Source: Oscillospiraceae bacterium
Lineage (GTDB): Bacteria; Bacillota_A; Clostridia; Oscillospirales; Oscillospiraceae
Assembly (NCBI GenBank): GCA_021771675.1
Contig: JAETOP010000059.1
Location: 1 to 23,172, forward strand
Reading direction: 5' to 3'
DNA: 23,172 bases
This document shows positions 1 to 7,623 of this stretch, piece after piece. Made by a program: the position numbers and the translations under genes. The notes under the pieces were generated by a model that saw only the letters and a list, made by a program, of their open reading frames with translations, was not told where the DNA came from and made no database searches. How positions within the stretch are numbered: the first letter of the stretch is position 1; the number at the start of each line of letters is the position of its first letter.

Positions 1-297
1 GGGTAAGCGAAGCGCAGTCGCGGTAGTGAATGACACTCCGGTGGAGTGTCAGAGCCGCGACCGGGGAAAGCCGCAGCTTTCCTGTCAGCGAAGCTGACTG
101 GGGGACTGTACAGCAGACACTTGGGTTTTCATAAAGTCCAATGTGGAAAGGTATCCCCTTTTCGCCCAAACTAACACGAACTCGTAACATTATTTTACCG
201 CACAGTCCCTCAGTCACGGCTTAGGCCGTGACTGCTCCCCTTACACAGGGGAGCCTTTCTCAGAAGCCGTCACGCTTCACCATTCAACGCACCGCTC
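1..297. repeat. Composite palindromic intergenic repeat, copy A
   Basis: No gene is seen in 1-477. This stretch is built of hairpins. They are an outer arm 18-23/55-60 enclosing GACACTCC/GGAGTGTC (32-50), GGAAAGC/GCTTTCC (65-82), GTCAGC/GCTGAC (84-98), a perfect 10-bp stem with loop TTAG (211-234), and GCTCCCC/GGGGAGC (234-254). The left half ends in GGGACTGT and the right half begins with ACAGTCCCTCAG. The right end reads CACCATTCAACGCAC. The same modules and part of the spacer (TTTTCGCC, CGTAACAT) recur at 18117-18320 and 19726-20036. It lies downstream of the two CobW genes, so its stems might end or protect their transcript, but that is inference. I know of no established name for the family. 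Confidence 0.8.
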
Positions 298-312
298 AAA
301 GGCAGGTAGCTG

Positions 313-337
313 GCGGGAGGCAGGTTGCCTCCCCTAC
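313..337 (-). repeat. 25-nt palindromic unit (GGGAGGC/GCCTCCC hairpin)
   Basis: A hairpin GGGAGGC-aggtt-GCCTCCC followed by CCTAC. Read on the minus strand it begins GTAGGGGAGG and ends CCTCCCGC, which is the same unit found at 16026-16050, 16148-16172 (inverted) and 23058-23082, with only the loop differing. It is followed at 359-373 by another copy of the CATTCAACGCACTGC boundary motif that ends the larger repeats. It is therefore a second module of the same dispersed repeat family. Confidence 0.7.
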
Positions 338-440
338 GGGATAGCCGAAAGTGCCCATCATTCAACGCACTGCTAAATTACAGTTTATCTATTTGTTGCA
401 AAAGCGTTACCGGGCGGGTTAGGGCAAAAGCGATGATTGA

Positions 441-480
441 CCAGCTCGGTGCGAGTTGGGGTGAAGCGCCCGGCGCTTCA
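441..480 (-). terminator. Tandem hairpins at the 3' end of the CobW operon
   Basis: TGAAGCGC-CCG-GCGCTTCA is a perfect 8-bp stem (462-480) that includes the TGA stop codon of the CobW-like gene. A second stem, CCAGCTCG/CGAGTTGG with one G-T pair (441-459), follows directly. On the minus strand no good T-run follows the first stem. These hairpins could protect the 3' end or cause weak termination; neither is proven. Confidence 0.4.
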
Positions 481-1422
481 AAATGTGGCTACGTCCGGGT
501 CGGCGGCGGGCACACCCCGGGCCACTTCTGTTGCGGTGAGCACCGGGCCCACATCTCCTTTGTACAGGGGATGCTTCTCGGCGGAAATAGTGGCCGTCAC
601 CTGAACCCAGCCCCGGGATTCCAGAGACTTGGCGTCAGCATAGCGGCAGGGAATGCCGCAGAACTGGATGTCCTCCACGCAGCAGGTCATGACAAACCGG
701 CCGGGGGCGAACATGCCCTCCTTCTGGCGGCGGAGCATGGCCACCTGGGCCTTGAAGGTCACGGTTTTGCCTGCGTACTTCTCCGGCTCCTCGGTGACAT
801 CCCGGTACCAGAGGGCAAAGTCCTCGTCCTCGATCTGAATGACAGGGGCGTTGATGTCGAAGGGCAGAGGATCCACCACATCGTCAAACCTGGTGGTACC
901 GTCGGTGTAGTCGTAGAGAATATCGATGCGGCGATTGGCCGCCCGGGCCAGCTTGTGCAGCGGCATGGTGTCCTGGCCGGGCGCAAGCCGGTTAAACACC
1001 ACCATCTGGGCCCCCACCAGCTTGTCCATCACCAGGTTGCGCATGTTGGAATTGTAGGCCATAAAGGTGGTGGCGTCGGCAAACATCACCTCCTGGGCGA
1101 TGGCCCAGCTCCGGGGGAATCGATTGTACAAATCCGCCACCAGCTGCATACCGTTCAGCTCGGCAACCACCCGCTCGGCCTTGTACTTCTTTTGCAGATT
1201 CAGCAGCTCCTCTTCCGTCACCGTCTGCTGATCCAGCACCTCCAGGTACACATTCTTTTCCGGATAGGTGGACAGGTCGTACTCCTCTTCCCCTTCCTCA
1301 AAGATCAGCACCAGAGTTCGCTCTCCGGCATTGAACCGGGGGTCTTCCAACGTCTCCTGGATGAACTTGGTTTTGCCCGCATCCAGGAAGCCTGTAAAGG
1401 CATAAACAGGAATCTGCTGCAT
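478..1422 (-). CDS. G3E (CobW/COG0523-like) GTPase with C-terminal YcgQ/DUF1980-like domain
   Basis: 314 aa. The N-terminal half is a G3E P-loop GTPase with Walker A GFLDAGKT at residues 11-18. The usual Walker B/EPSG segment is altered to AELNG, and the NKxD-type motif appears as FNRLAPGQD. No CxCC metal motif is visible in the GTPase part. The C-terminal ~115 residues (from FALWYRDV) resemble the YcgQ/TIGR03943 (DUF1980) C-terminal fold: GKTVTFKAQV, then FVMTCCVEDIQFCGIPC, then a WVQVTATI strand. That part carries a CC pair and two further Cys that could bind metal. It starts 3 nt after the His-rich CobW gene and is surely co-transcribed with it. A role in metal handling is inferred from the family and the partner. 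No transporter gene lies beside it. Family assignment is good; biochemical function unknown. Confidence 0.85.
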   Translation of the reverse strand: MQQIPVYAFTGFLDAGKTKFIQETLEDPRFNAGERTLVLIFEEGEEEYDLSTYPEKNVYLEVLDQQTVTEEELLNLQKKYKAERVVAELNGMQLVADLYNRFPRSWAIAQEVMFADATTFMAYNSNMRNLVMDKLVGAQMVVFNRLAPGQDTMPLHKLARAANRRIDILYDYTDGTTRFDDVVDPLPFDINAPVIQIEDEDFALWYRDVTEEPEKYAGKTVTFKAQVAMLRRQKEGMFAPGRFVMTCCVEDIQFCGIPCRYADAKSLESRGWVQVTATISAEKHPLYKGDVGPVLTATEVARGVPAADPDVATF

Positions 1423-1425
1423 GGG

Positions 1426-2559
1426 TTACACCCCGAAGAGCTGGGCAATGGCTGCTTCATCCAGCTTGGAGCCGATGACGCAGAGCTTGCCGGTGATGTC
1501 GGCGGAACCGGTTCGGATGTCCGCCTCCTCGGGCACATAGTCAAAGTGAATCCAGGTGCCGTCCTGGGCGGGCAGGATGCCCTTGGCCCGGAGGATCATG
1601 CCGTACTTCTCGGTGTCCAGGGCCTTCAGAGCGGCCTCCACCGTGGCCTTGTCAAACTTCTTGGAGGTTTCCACGCCCCAGGAGGTGAAGACCTCGTCGG
1701 CATGGTGATGATGGTGGTGATGCTCATGATCGTGGCAGCCGCAGCTCTCGTCATGATGATGCTCATGCTCGTCATGGTCATGATGGCAGCAGTGCTCGTG
1801 CTCCTCATCATGGTCGTGATGGTGGTGATGCTCGTGCTCCTCATCCTCATCGTGGTCATGGTGATGATGATGCTCGTGTTCATCGTGATCGTGGTGATGG
1901 CAGCAGCAGTCGTCCTCATCCGCCAGGCGCTCCTGCTCCATCTGGGCCAGCTCGGCGGCCAGGGAGGCCTTCCCCTCCATGGCTTCAATCAGCTGCGCAC
2001 CGGTAAGTGCGCTCCAGGGCGTGGTGACAATGGAGGCCACCTGGTTATGCTGACGGAGCAGCTCCACGGCGGTATCCAGCTTAAACTGGTTGACAGAATC
2101 GGTACGGGAGAGAATGATGGTGGAGGCGGTCTCGATCTGGTTGTTGTAGAACTCGCCAAAGTTCTTCATGTACACCTTCACCTTCCCGGCGTCCACCACA
2201 GCCACGGTGTAGCCAAGGGTGACTTCGTCGCTGGTAACCTTGTTCACTGCGCCGATGACATCGGAAAGCTTGCCAACGCCGGAGGGCTCGATGATAATCC
2301 GGTCGGGGTGGTAGTCGGCAATCACCTGCTTCAGAGCCTTGCCGAAGTCACCAACCAGGGAGCAGCAGATGCAGCCGGAGTTCATCTCCGTGATGTTGAT
2401 GCCGGCGTCCTGCAAAAAGCCGCCGTCGATGCCGATTTCGCCGAACTCATTTTCAATGAGCACTAATCTTTGCCCCTTGTAGCCCTCAGCGATCAGCTTT
2501 TTAATCAGGGTGGTCTTCCCCGCCCCCAGGAAACCGGAATAAATGTCTACTTTTGTCAT
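1426..2559 (-). CDS. CobW/COG0523 GTPase with long His-rich metal-binding segment
   Basis: 377 aa. It has Walker A GFLGAGKTT (residues 9-17), the family metal motif CICC (63-66), EPSG (91-94), an SRTD sequence in place of NKxD (~151-154), and a C-terminal CobW_C domain (~290-377, with WIHFDYVP). Between the domains, residues ~218-288 hold about 36 His with Asp/Glu and several Cys (DDCCC, CC, SCGC). This is a reservoir-like segment typical of Zn/Ni/Co chaperones (ZNG1/YeiR/UreG-HypB relatives). The start is ATG with AAGGAG 8 nt upstream. The gene is first in a two-gene operon. The His-rich DNA has an internal repeat structure, so its length probably varies between strains. Metal identity cannot be read from sequence; no clear Zur box was found upstream. 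Family very likely, cytosolic. Confidence 0.93.
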   Translation of the reverse strand: MTKVDIYSGFLGAGKTTLIKKLIAEGYKGQRLVLIENEFGEIGIDGGFLQDAGINITEMNSGCICCSLVGDFGKALKQVIADYHPDRIIIEPSGVGKLSDVIGAVNKVTSDEVTLGYTVAVVDAGKVKVYMKNFGEFYNNQIETASTIILSRTDSVNQFKLDTAVELLRQHNQVASIVTTPWSALTGAQLIEAMEGKASLAAELAQMEQERLADEDDCCCHHHDHDEHEHHHHHDHDEDEEHEHHHHHDHDEEHEHCCHHDHDEHEHHHDESCGCHDHEHHHHHHHADEVFTSWGVETSKKFDKATVEAALKALDTEKYGMILRAKGILPAQDGTWIHFDYVPEEADIRTGSADITGKLCVIGSKLDEAAIAQLFGV

Positions 2560-2561
2560 AA

Positions 2562-2657
2562 AAGAAGCTCCTTCTTCCAGGGCAATGCCATATCAGGGAA
2601 GCGTTGCCCTAAATAATCTCTATCTTTTATTATACCACCGTCTGTCAACCATTTCGA
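2562..2657 (-). promoter_or_regulatory. Promoter and structured 5' leader of the CobW operon
   Basis: On the minus strand an extended -10, TGGTATAAT (TATAAT at 2629-2634), has a weak -35 TCGAAA 17 nt upstream (2652-2657). A TTGACA also occurs at 2643-2648 but only 8 nt from TATAAT. The short leader holds an inverted repeat, AGGGCAA/TTGCCCT (2579-2585/2604-2610). It also holds a perfect hairpin AAGAAG-GAG-CTTCTT (2562-2576) that buries the AAGGAG ribosome site. Confidence 0.6.
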
Positions 2658-2715
2658 GAAATTTTTTATTGCCAGACTGTTAATATTTACCACAGGCCGG
2701 ACCGGGGCGGATCCT

Positions 2716-4062
2716 CTACTTGTCAGCGGGCATGGAACGCAGAACATGGAGCTGGATGGGAATGGCACAGAGGAAGGTGATGGCATCGGCGGCAGGCTGG
2801 GTCAGCTGAATGCCGGTGAAGCCCATCCAGGCGCTCAGCACCCACACCAGGGGGATGAAAAACAGGCCCTGCCGTGCCACGGACAAGAATGTAGCAGGGA
2901 TGGTCTTGCCCATGGACTGCTCCATCATATTGCTGATGACCACCCAGCCCTGGACGCAGAAGGTCAGGCACTGATACCGCAGGGCCGCTGCGCCATAGGT
3001 TATCACCTGAGCATCATCCCGGAACAGCCCAATGAGCTTCGGCGCAAAACAATAGCCCAGGGCGGAGATCACCACCAGTCCCAGGGTGGACACCTTGACA
3101 CAGAACCAGAAGCCCCGGCGAACCCGGGAATAAAGTCCTGCCCCGTAGTTGAAGCCGCACACCGGCTGGAAGCCCTGGCCGAAGCCCAGCATGGCGGAAG
3201 CGCCGAACATGGTAATCCGCTGCACAACGCCCATGGCGGCAATGGCGGCGTCTCCATAGGCCATGGCGGCATTGTTCAGGCAGATGGTGGCCACAGAAGC
3301 CAGGCTCTGTCGGGCCAGGGAGGGAATGCCGCCCTTGAAAATCCACAGGTACATCGAACCGCTGAACCGATAATTTTTCAGCTTGATGCGGATATTTCCC
3401 CCCTTCCGGGTGCCGACAAGCAGCAGGCAGAAGCTGAGCAGCTGGCTGAGAATGGTAGCCCAGCCCGCACCGGCCACCCCCAGCTTCATGCCGAAAATCA
3501 GAAGTGGGTCCAGCACGATATTGACCAGCGCTCCCGTCACAATGCCCACCATGGCATAGCTGGCGCTGCCTTGAAAGCGGAGCTGATTATTCAGCACAAA
3601 GGAAGCGCACATCCAGGGGGCACCCAGAAGGATGACCCGCAAATATGCTTTCGTATAGGGCAGAATGGTCTCCGTGGAGCCTAAAAACAGCGCCAGCGGC
3701 TCCAGGAAGGTCTGTCCCAGGACACAGATAGCCAGTCCCGTGACAAAAGCGGAAAAGAAGCCGGTGGAGGCCATTTGAGAAGCCTGTTCGTAGTTCTTTT
3801 TCCCCAGCTCCCGGGAGATGAAATTCCCGCTGCCCTGGCCAAAGAAAAAGCCCACAGCCTGGATCACCGCCATCACCGAAAACACAACGCCCACCGCCCC
3901 GGTGGCGGCGTTGCTTTTCAGCATTCCAACAAAATAAGTGTCCGCCATATTATAGAAGGCGGTCACCAGCATACTGACGATGCAGGGCACCGCCAGACGG
4001 CAGATCAGCTTCTCCACGGGAGGGGTGGTCATTTTGATGTATTTCTCTTCCTGTGCGTCCAT
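2716..4062 (-). CDS. MATE family multidrug/cation efflux protein
   Basis: 448 aa, the usual MATE length, with about 12 hydrophobic segments. The N-terminal sequence VEKLICRLAVPCIVSMLVTAFYN matches the first MATE helix, and FGQGFQPVCGFNYGA is the conserved loop before the second bundle. It exchanges Na+ or H+ for organic cations or other compounds across the membrane; the substrate is unknown. The longer open frame reaching 4200 was rejected: ATG at 4062 is preceded by AGAGG at good spacing, and the promoter lies at 4105-4134, inside the longer version. It stands alone, with sipL upstream on the same strand but separated by a terminator-like hairpin. The 3' end lies 157 nt from the CobW operon start. 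Confidence 0.92.
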   Translation of the reverse strand: MDAQEEKYIKMTTPPVEKLICRLAVPCIVSMLVTAFYNMADTYFVGMLKSNAATGAVGVVFSVMAVIQAVGFFFGQGSGNFISRELGKKNYEQASQMASTGFFSAFVTGLAICVLGQTFLEPLALFLGSTETILPYTKAYLRVILLGAPWMCASFVLNNQLRFQGSASYAMVGIVTGALVNIVLDPLLIFGMKLGVAGAGWATILSQLLSFCLLLVGTRKGGNIRIKLKNYRFSGSMYLWIFKGGIPSLARQSLASVATICLNNAAMAYGDAAIAAMGVVQRITMFGASAMLGFGQGFQPVCGFNYGAGLYSRVRRGFWFCVKVSTLGLVVISALGYCFAPKLIGLFRDDAQVITYGAAALRYQCLTFCVQGWVVISNMMEQSMGKTIPATFLSVARQGLFFIPLVWVLSAWMGFTGIQLTQPAADAITFLCAIPIQLHVLRSMPADK

Positions 4063-4104
4063 GATAATCCTCTTTCTCCACGATCCTAAAAACTGTACTC
4101 CATC

Positions 4105-4134
4105 AGTATAGCACAGCTTCTTTGCCAGAGTCAA
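4105..4134 (-). promoter_or_regulatory. Promoter for the MATE gene
   Basis: Minus-strand -35 TTGACT (4129-4134) and -10 TATACT (4105-4110) with an 18-nt spacer, 43 nt upstream of the chosen ATG. It is a good vegetative sigma-A type match and decides the start of the MATE gene. Confidence 0.75.
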
Positions 4135-4248
4135 GGTCGGGTTCCGGGGTGATTTATTTCTTTCGACATAATCCGATTGCATAATCCATGGGAAATTCAC
4201 TATGCTGTCTATTGGTGGACATATCCCCAGCGATGCGACAGTCTGCCA

Positions 4249-4287
4249 AAGCGCCGCCCCGGCTCTCCCCCGGGACGGCGCTTTTTT
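4249..4287. terminator. Strong hairpin with T-run between sipL and the MATE gene
   Basis: AAGCGCCG/CGGCGCTT (8 bp) continues past one C-A mismatch into CCCGG/CCGGG, with loop CTCTCCC. On the plus strand it is followed by six T; on the minus strand by only three. It lies 10 nt after the sipL stop, so it probably ends sipL transcription, though the better T-run points the other way. Confidence 0.6.
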
Positions 4288-4296
4288 GAAAACGAT

Positions 4297-5775
4297 TCAG
4301 CACACGGGAATCAGAAGTATTTGTCCCGGCTTTGGCTCCTCCTGGAGCTTATTGGCGCTGCGGATGGCTGCCACCGTAGAGCCGCACTTTTTCGCAATGT
4401 CCCACAGGCTCTCCCCCCCCGCGCGTCTGAGCACCAGGGAAGGCCGCTGTGGATCGGCAGAAGCATCCACCGGCTGTTCCAGGGAGGTGACCATGGGGAT
4501 TCCCTGGCCGCCGGTGGTGGAAAGCCGCAGGGGAAGCTCTCCCCGATAGCCCCCTGCGGTGCTCTGAGGCATGGGCGGGGTCAGGGGATGGACGGTAAGC
4601 TGGGTATTCTCCCCCATGCTCATTTGCAGCTTCCCCTCCCAGCGGCCGGATTGGGCCCGGAGATTCCCCTGCTCATCCCGGGAAAGCACCTGAATGGTGC
4701 CGGGAATTTCCAGTACCAGGCTTCCGTTCTCCCGGTACTGCCTGGGGTGATCCGGAAGAAAGCTCACATCCTCCACCTGCCCCGGATTGCCGGAGAGGTT
4801 TACCTCGGCGGACACCGTATCCGTCCGCTTTTCCAGCACCGCCGGCGCATCCAGCTGCTGGGTCTGCAACTGCAGCGGAATCCCCGGAAGATAGGCGTCC
4901 GCTACCGTTTCTACGGCGGTCACATCGTCCACCAGATATTGGGCGGACAAGCCGCAGCGGGCCCGGAGCCCGCCCCCCTCCTGCCGCTCCAGCTCCAAAT
5001 TGGTGACAGCGCAAACCACATTCACCTGGGACTCCGGGCTGTAGCTCTCCTCCAGCTCCGCAAATTGGGAGAAGGGCAGCTGGAAATCCTGGGAAAGGAC
5101 CTTCCCGTCCTGGCACTGGAGCAGCACATGAAGGTTGGCATTGCCCCGGAAGGCAATCTTCCCGGAGAGCACCTTCTCCTCCACAATCTCCGGCCGCAGG
5201 GTGTAATACAGCACGCCCTCCGGCTCCAGGCCCGGGGTCAAATCCTCCTCCAGGGTGAAGTTCTTCTCCCCTGCCTCCCGGTACAGCCGCAGCGGATACC
5301 GGCGGCGCAGCAGCTCCACTCCCTGGGGGGCCTCGCCGCACTGCCAGTATTCCAGCTGGGTGGGGGACCAAATCTCTGCCAGGATACCGATGCCGCCCCT
5401 CAGCATCAGCTTCCGGGGGGAGACGGACCGGGCGTCGGCAAACCGGGTCAGGGCTGAAATCCGAATATTTCCCTCCGGGCAGTCCTGGGGCAGCTGCCAG
5501 CGCATCTGGAAGGGCAGCCATCCGTCCAGCACCCGGGGCTGACTTCCATCCTCCGGGGCATAGAGCACCCACATCAGCATCCCACCGCTGACCAGGATAC
5601 TGTCCGACCGCCACTCCTTTCCCCGGAGGATGGTCTGGCCCCAGGCGCAGAGCACCTTCCCCACATCCGGAAAACCGTCGGGCAGGCGAAGCTCCTGGGT
5701 CTGCTCGGAGTTCTGCACCTCCCGCACCGTCCCAACCAGACAGGGGGCCTGGGTTTTTTGAAACGCCATTTCCAT
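4297..5775 (-). CDS. SipL-like spore coat morphogenesis protein (SPOCS/DUF3794 + LysM)
   Basis: 492 aa. It is a DUF3794 (SPOCS) protein with a C-terminal LysM domain (~448-492: GGESLWDIAKKCGSTVAAI, then PGQILLIPVC). Repeating beta-rich SPOCS-like segments occupy ~15-110, ~150-250 and ~290-400. This architecture and length match SipL of Clostridioides difficile, which binds the SpoIVA ATPase and anchors the spore coat on the forespore surface in the mother cell; that role is family knowledge. The start at 5775 has GGAAGGAG 8 nt upstream; the longer frame running into livF is spurious. A sigma-E-like promoter sits at 5808-5836, consistent with mother-cell expression. A 47-aa membrane ORF lies directly upstream. 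Orthology to SipL rests on architecture only. Confidence 0.85.
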   Translation of the reverse strand: MEMAFQKTQAPCLVGTVREVQNSEQTQELRLPDGFPDVGKVLCAWGQTILRGKEWRSDSILVSGGMLMWVLYAPEDGSQPRVLDGWLPFQMRWQLPQDCPEGNIRISALTRFADARSVSPRKLMLRGGIGILAEIWSPTQLEYWQCGEAPQGVELLRRRYPLRLYREAGEKNFTLEEDLTPGLEPEGVLYYTLRPEIVEEKVLSGKIAFRGNANLHVLLQCQDGKVLSQDFQLPFSQFAELEESYSPESQVNVVCAVTNLELERQEGGGLRARCGLSAQYLVDDVTAVETVADAYLPGIPLQLQTQQLDAPAVLEKRTDTVSAEVNLSGNPGQVEDVSFLPDHPRQYRENGSLVLEIPGTIQVLSRDEQGNLRAQSGRWEGKLQMSMGENTQLTVHPLTPPMPQSTAGGYRGELPLRLSTTGGQGIPMVTSLEQPVDASADPQRPSLVLRRAGGESLWDIAKKCGSTVAAIRSANKLQEEPKPGQILLIPVC

Positions 5776-5807
5776 TTGGAACACTCCTTCCAGTATGATT
5801 CTGAAGG

Positions 5808-5836
5808 AGCATATGATTCCAGATGAAAAAATATTC
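5808..5836 (-). promoter_or_regulatory. Candidate sigma-E (sporulation) promoter for sipL
   Basis: On the minus strand, -35-like GAATATT (5830-5836) and -10-like CATATGCT (5808-5815) are separated by 14 nt. This resembles the sigma-E pattern (xxATATT / CATACAxT) from Bacillus and Clostridium, with 6 of 8 matches in the -10. It lies about 33 nt before the sipL start. No sigma-A promoter is visible in the same gap. Confidence 0.5.
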
Positions 5837-5839
5837 CCG

Positions 5840-5983
5840 CTACCTCCGCCCAAAAAGAGGCACGCAGACGCACAGGGCGATGATTCCGCCGCAGATGAAC
5901 CAGGAGTCCACCCAGCGTCCAAACAGCATCCCAAAAGCAAAGGCCAGCAGGCAGCAGTTGTGCAAATCCCTTCTGCGGCACAT
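5840..5983 (-). CDS. Small membrane protein of unknown function (47 aa)
   Basis: ATG at 5983 follows AGGGGGGAATTGCC, a strong ribosome site. The protein starts MCRRRDLHNCC, continues as a hydrophobic stretch (LLAFAFGMLFGRW, then ICGGIIALCVCVPLF) and ends GRR. It has five Cys and probably one or two membrane passes, with positive charges at both ends. The gene ends 64 nt before sipL and begins just after the liv terminator, leaving no room for a promoter between hairpin and start. Its promoter must overlap the hairpin region; the sequence CATATTAT near 6050 is a weak candidate. A link to sporulation is inferred only from its neighbour. It matches no family I can name. Confidence 0.6.
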   Translation of the reverse strand: MCRRRDLHNCCLLAFAFGMLFGRWVDSWFICGGIIALCVCVPLFGRR

Positions 5984-6002
5984 GGCAATTCCCCCCTAAA
6001 TG

Positions 6003-6034
6003 AAAAGCTGCCGGGAATACTCTCAGCAGCTTTT
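6003..6034. terminator. Rho-independent terminator after the liv operon
   Basis: A perfect 9-bp stem, AAAAGCTGC/GCAGCTTTT, with a 14-nt loop. It lies 43 nt past the livF stop and carries T-runs on both strands, so it could work in both directions. Confidence 0.75.
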
Positions 6035-6076
6035 GTTGGATATTTCATAATATGCGCCGGTTTCGGATTTCTTGCA

Positions 6077-6781
6077 TCAGCCGCCCAGATAAGCCTTGCG
6101 AACCTCATCGGACTTGGATAGCTCCGCACCGGTGCCAGAGAGGGTGATGTTGCCGGTTTCCAGCACATAGGCCCGGTCGGCAATTTGCAGAGCCTTTCTG
6201 GCGTTCTGCTCCACCAGCAGAATGGTGGTGCCCGCCTTGTGGAGCTCCTTGATGATGTCAAAAATCTGGTCAACCAGGATGGGGGCCAGACCCATGGAGG
6301 GCTCGTCCAGCATCATCAGCTTGGGGTGGCTCATGAGTGCCCGGGACATGGCCAGCATCTGCTGCTCGCCGCCGGACAGGGTGCCCGCCACCTGCTTGCG
6401 CCGCTCCTTCAGCCGGGGGAAATAGTCAAACACCCTTTCCAAATCCTGGGGGTTCACATTCCTTTTAATAAAGGCACCCATTTCCAGGTTCTCCTGCACC
6501 GTCATTTGCAGGAAAATCCGCCGTCCCTCCGGCACCTGGGCCAGGCCCTTGGGCAACAGACGGCAGGCATCGGTGTGGGTGATGTTCTCACCGCAGAAGC
6601 TGATGGTGCCCTGTCTCGGGTGCATCAGGCCGGAGATGGTTTTCAGGATGGTGCTCTTCCCTGCGCCGTTGGCTCCAATCAGGGCCACAATCTCCCCCTC
6701 ATTGACCTGGAAGGAGACGCCCTTGATGGCGTGGATGGCGCCGTAGTACACATGGATGTCATCAATATTCAGCATATTCAT
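6077..6781 (-). CDS. Branched-chain amino-acid ABC transporter ATPase LivF
   Basis: 234 aa, the typical LivF length. It has Walker A GANGAGKST (~36-44), the signature LSGGEQQMLAMSRALM, Walker B LMMLDEPSMGLAP and the H-loop region LLVEQNA. It supplies one of the two cytosolic nucleotide-binding domains of the Leu/Ile/Val importer. It is the last gene of the operon. Its ATG overlaps the livG stop (ATGA), and its ribosome site AAGGAGG lies inside livG. A terminator follows at 6003-6034. Confidence 0.97.
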   Translation of the reverse strand: MNMLNIDDIHVYYGAIHAIKGVSFQVNEGEIVALIGANGAGKSTILKTISGLMHPRQGTISFCGENITHTDACRLLPKGLAQVPEGRRIFLQMTVQENLEMGAFIKRNVNPQDLERVFDYFPRLKERRKQVAGTLSGGEQQMLAMSRALMSHPKLMMLDEPSMGLAPILVDQIFDIIKELHKAGTTILLVEQNARKALQIADRAYVLETGNITLSGTGAELSKSDEVRKAYLGG

Positions 6782-7623
6782 TCGGCATCCTCCTTGCCCA
6801 GATAGGCTTCAATCACGGTGGGATTCTGACGAATTTCCTCGGGAGTTCCCTTGGCAATCAGCCGGCCGTAGTTCAGCACGGCGATGGTCTCGCACACGTT
6901 CATCACCAGGTTCATGTCATGCTCAATGAGGAAGATGGCAATATTGAAAGTGTCCCGGATGCGGCGGATCTGGTGCATGAGCTCGGTGGTCTCGCTGGGG
7001 TTCATACCGGCGGCGGGCTCATCCAGCAGAATGATGGAGGGATTGGTGGCCAGGGCCCGGACGATCTCCAGCCGGCGCTGGACGCCGTAGGGCAGGCTCC
7101 CTGCCTTCTGGTCGGCCAGCTCTGCCAGGCCCATGAAGTCCAGCAGTTCCATAGCCCGGGCATTGGCCCGCTTCTCGGCAGCAAAATAGCCGGGCAGATG
7201 GAACAGGCTGGAAACAAAGGAGCACTTGATCTGGTTGTGCATCCCCACCTTTACATTGTCCAGCACGGACATGTCGGTGAACAGGCGGATGTTCTGGAAG
7301 GTACGGGCAATGCCCAGCTTCGTCACCTTATGGGTGGACATGCCCTTGGTGTCGATGCCGTTGATCAGCACGGAGCCCCGGGTGGGCTGGTAGACGCCGG
7401 TGAGCAGGTTAAAAATGGTGGTTTTTCCTGCGCCGTTGGGCCCGATGAGGCCGCAGATTTCCGTGGGGCCCAGGGAGACGCTGAAGCTGTCCACAGCGGT
7501 CAGGCCGCCGAAGTCAATGCCCAGATTCCGCACATCCAGCACCAGGGGCTTGCCTGCGTCGGATTCCCGGAAGGTATTGAAGGTGGGCACCTGAACGGTA
7601 TTCTTGGGATAGAGATTGCTCAT
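6778..7623 (-). CDS. Branched-chain amino-acid ABC transporter ATPase LivG
   Basis: 281 aa. It has Walker A GPNGAGKTT and the LivG-type signature LPYGVQRRLEIVRAL, followed by ILLDEPAAGMNPSE and the switch IFLIEHDMNLVM. About 27 residues precede the first ABC strand (VLDVRNLGIDFGG), a slightly longer N-terminus than many LivG proteins. It pairs with LivF. Both ends are coupled by 4-nt ATGA overlaps, with livM upstream and livF downstream. Confidence 0.97.
   Translation of the reverse strand: MSNLYPKNTVQVPTFNTFRESDAGKPLVLDVRNLGIDFGGLTAVDSFSVSLGPTEICGLIGPNGAGKTTIFNLLTGVYQPTRGSVLINGIDTKGMSTHKVTKLGIARTFQNIRLFTDMSVLDNVKVGMHNQIKCSFVSSLFHLPGYFAAEKRANARAMELLDFMGLAELADQKAGSLPYGVQRRLEIVRALATNPSIILLDEPAAGMNPSETTELMHQIRRIRDTFNIAIFLIEHDMNLVMNVCETIAVLNYGRLIAKGTPEEIRQNPTVIEAYLGKEDAE

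Noticed and set aside
325..2466. Open frame of 713 codons on the plus strand
   Set aside because: It lies antisense to the two CobW genes, which have clear family motifs and ribosome sites. Its Met/Val-rich stretch is just the complement of the His-rich segment. No ribosome site or recognisable domain.
5776..6273. N-terminal extension of the sipL frame into livF
   Set aside because: Overlaps livF and the 47-aa ORF; the strong ribosome site and the promoter support the start at 5775.
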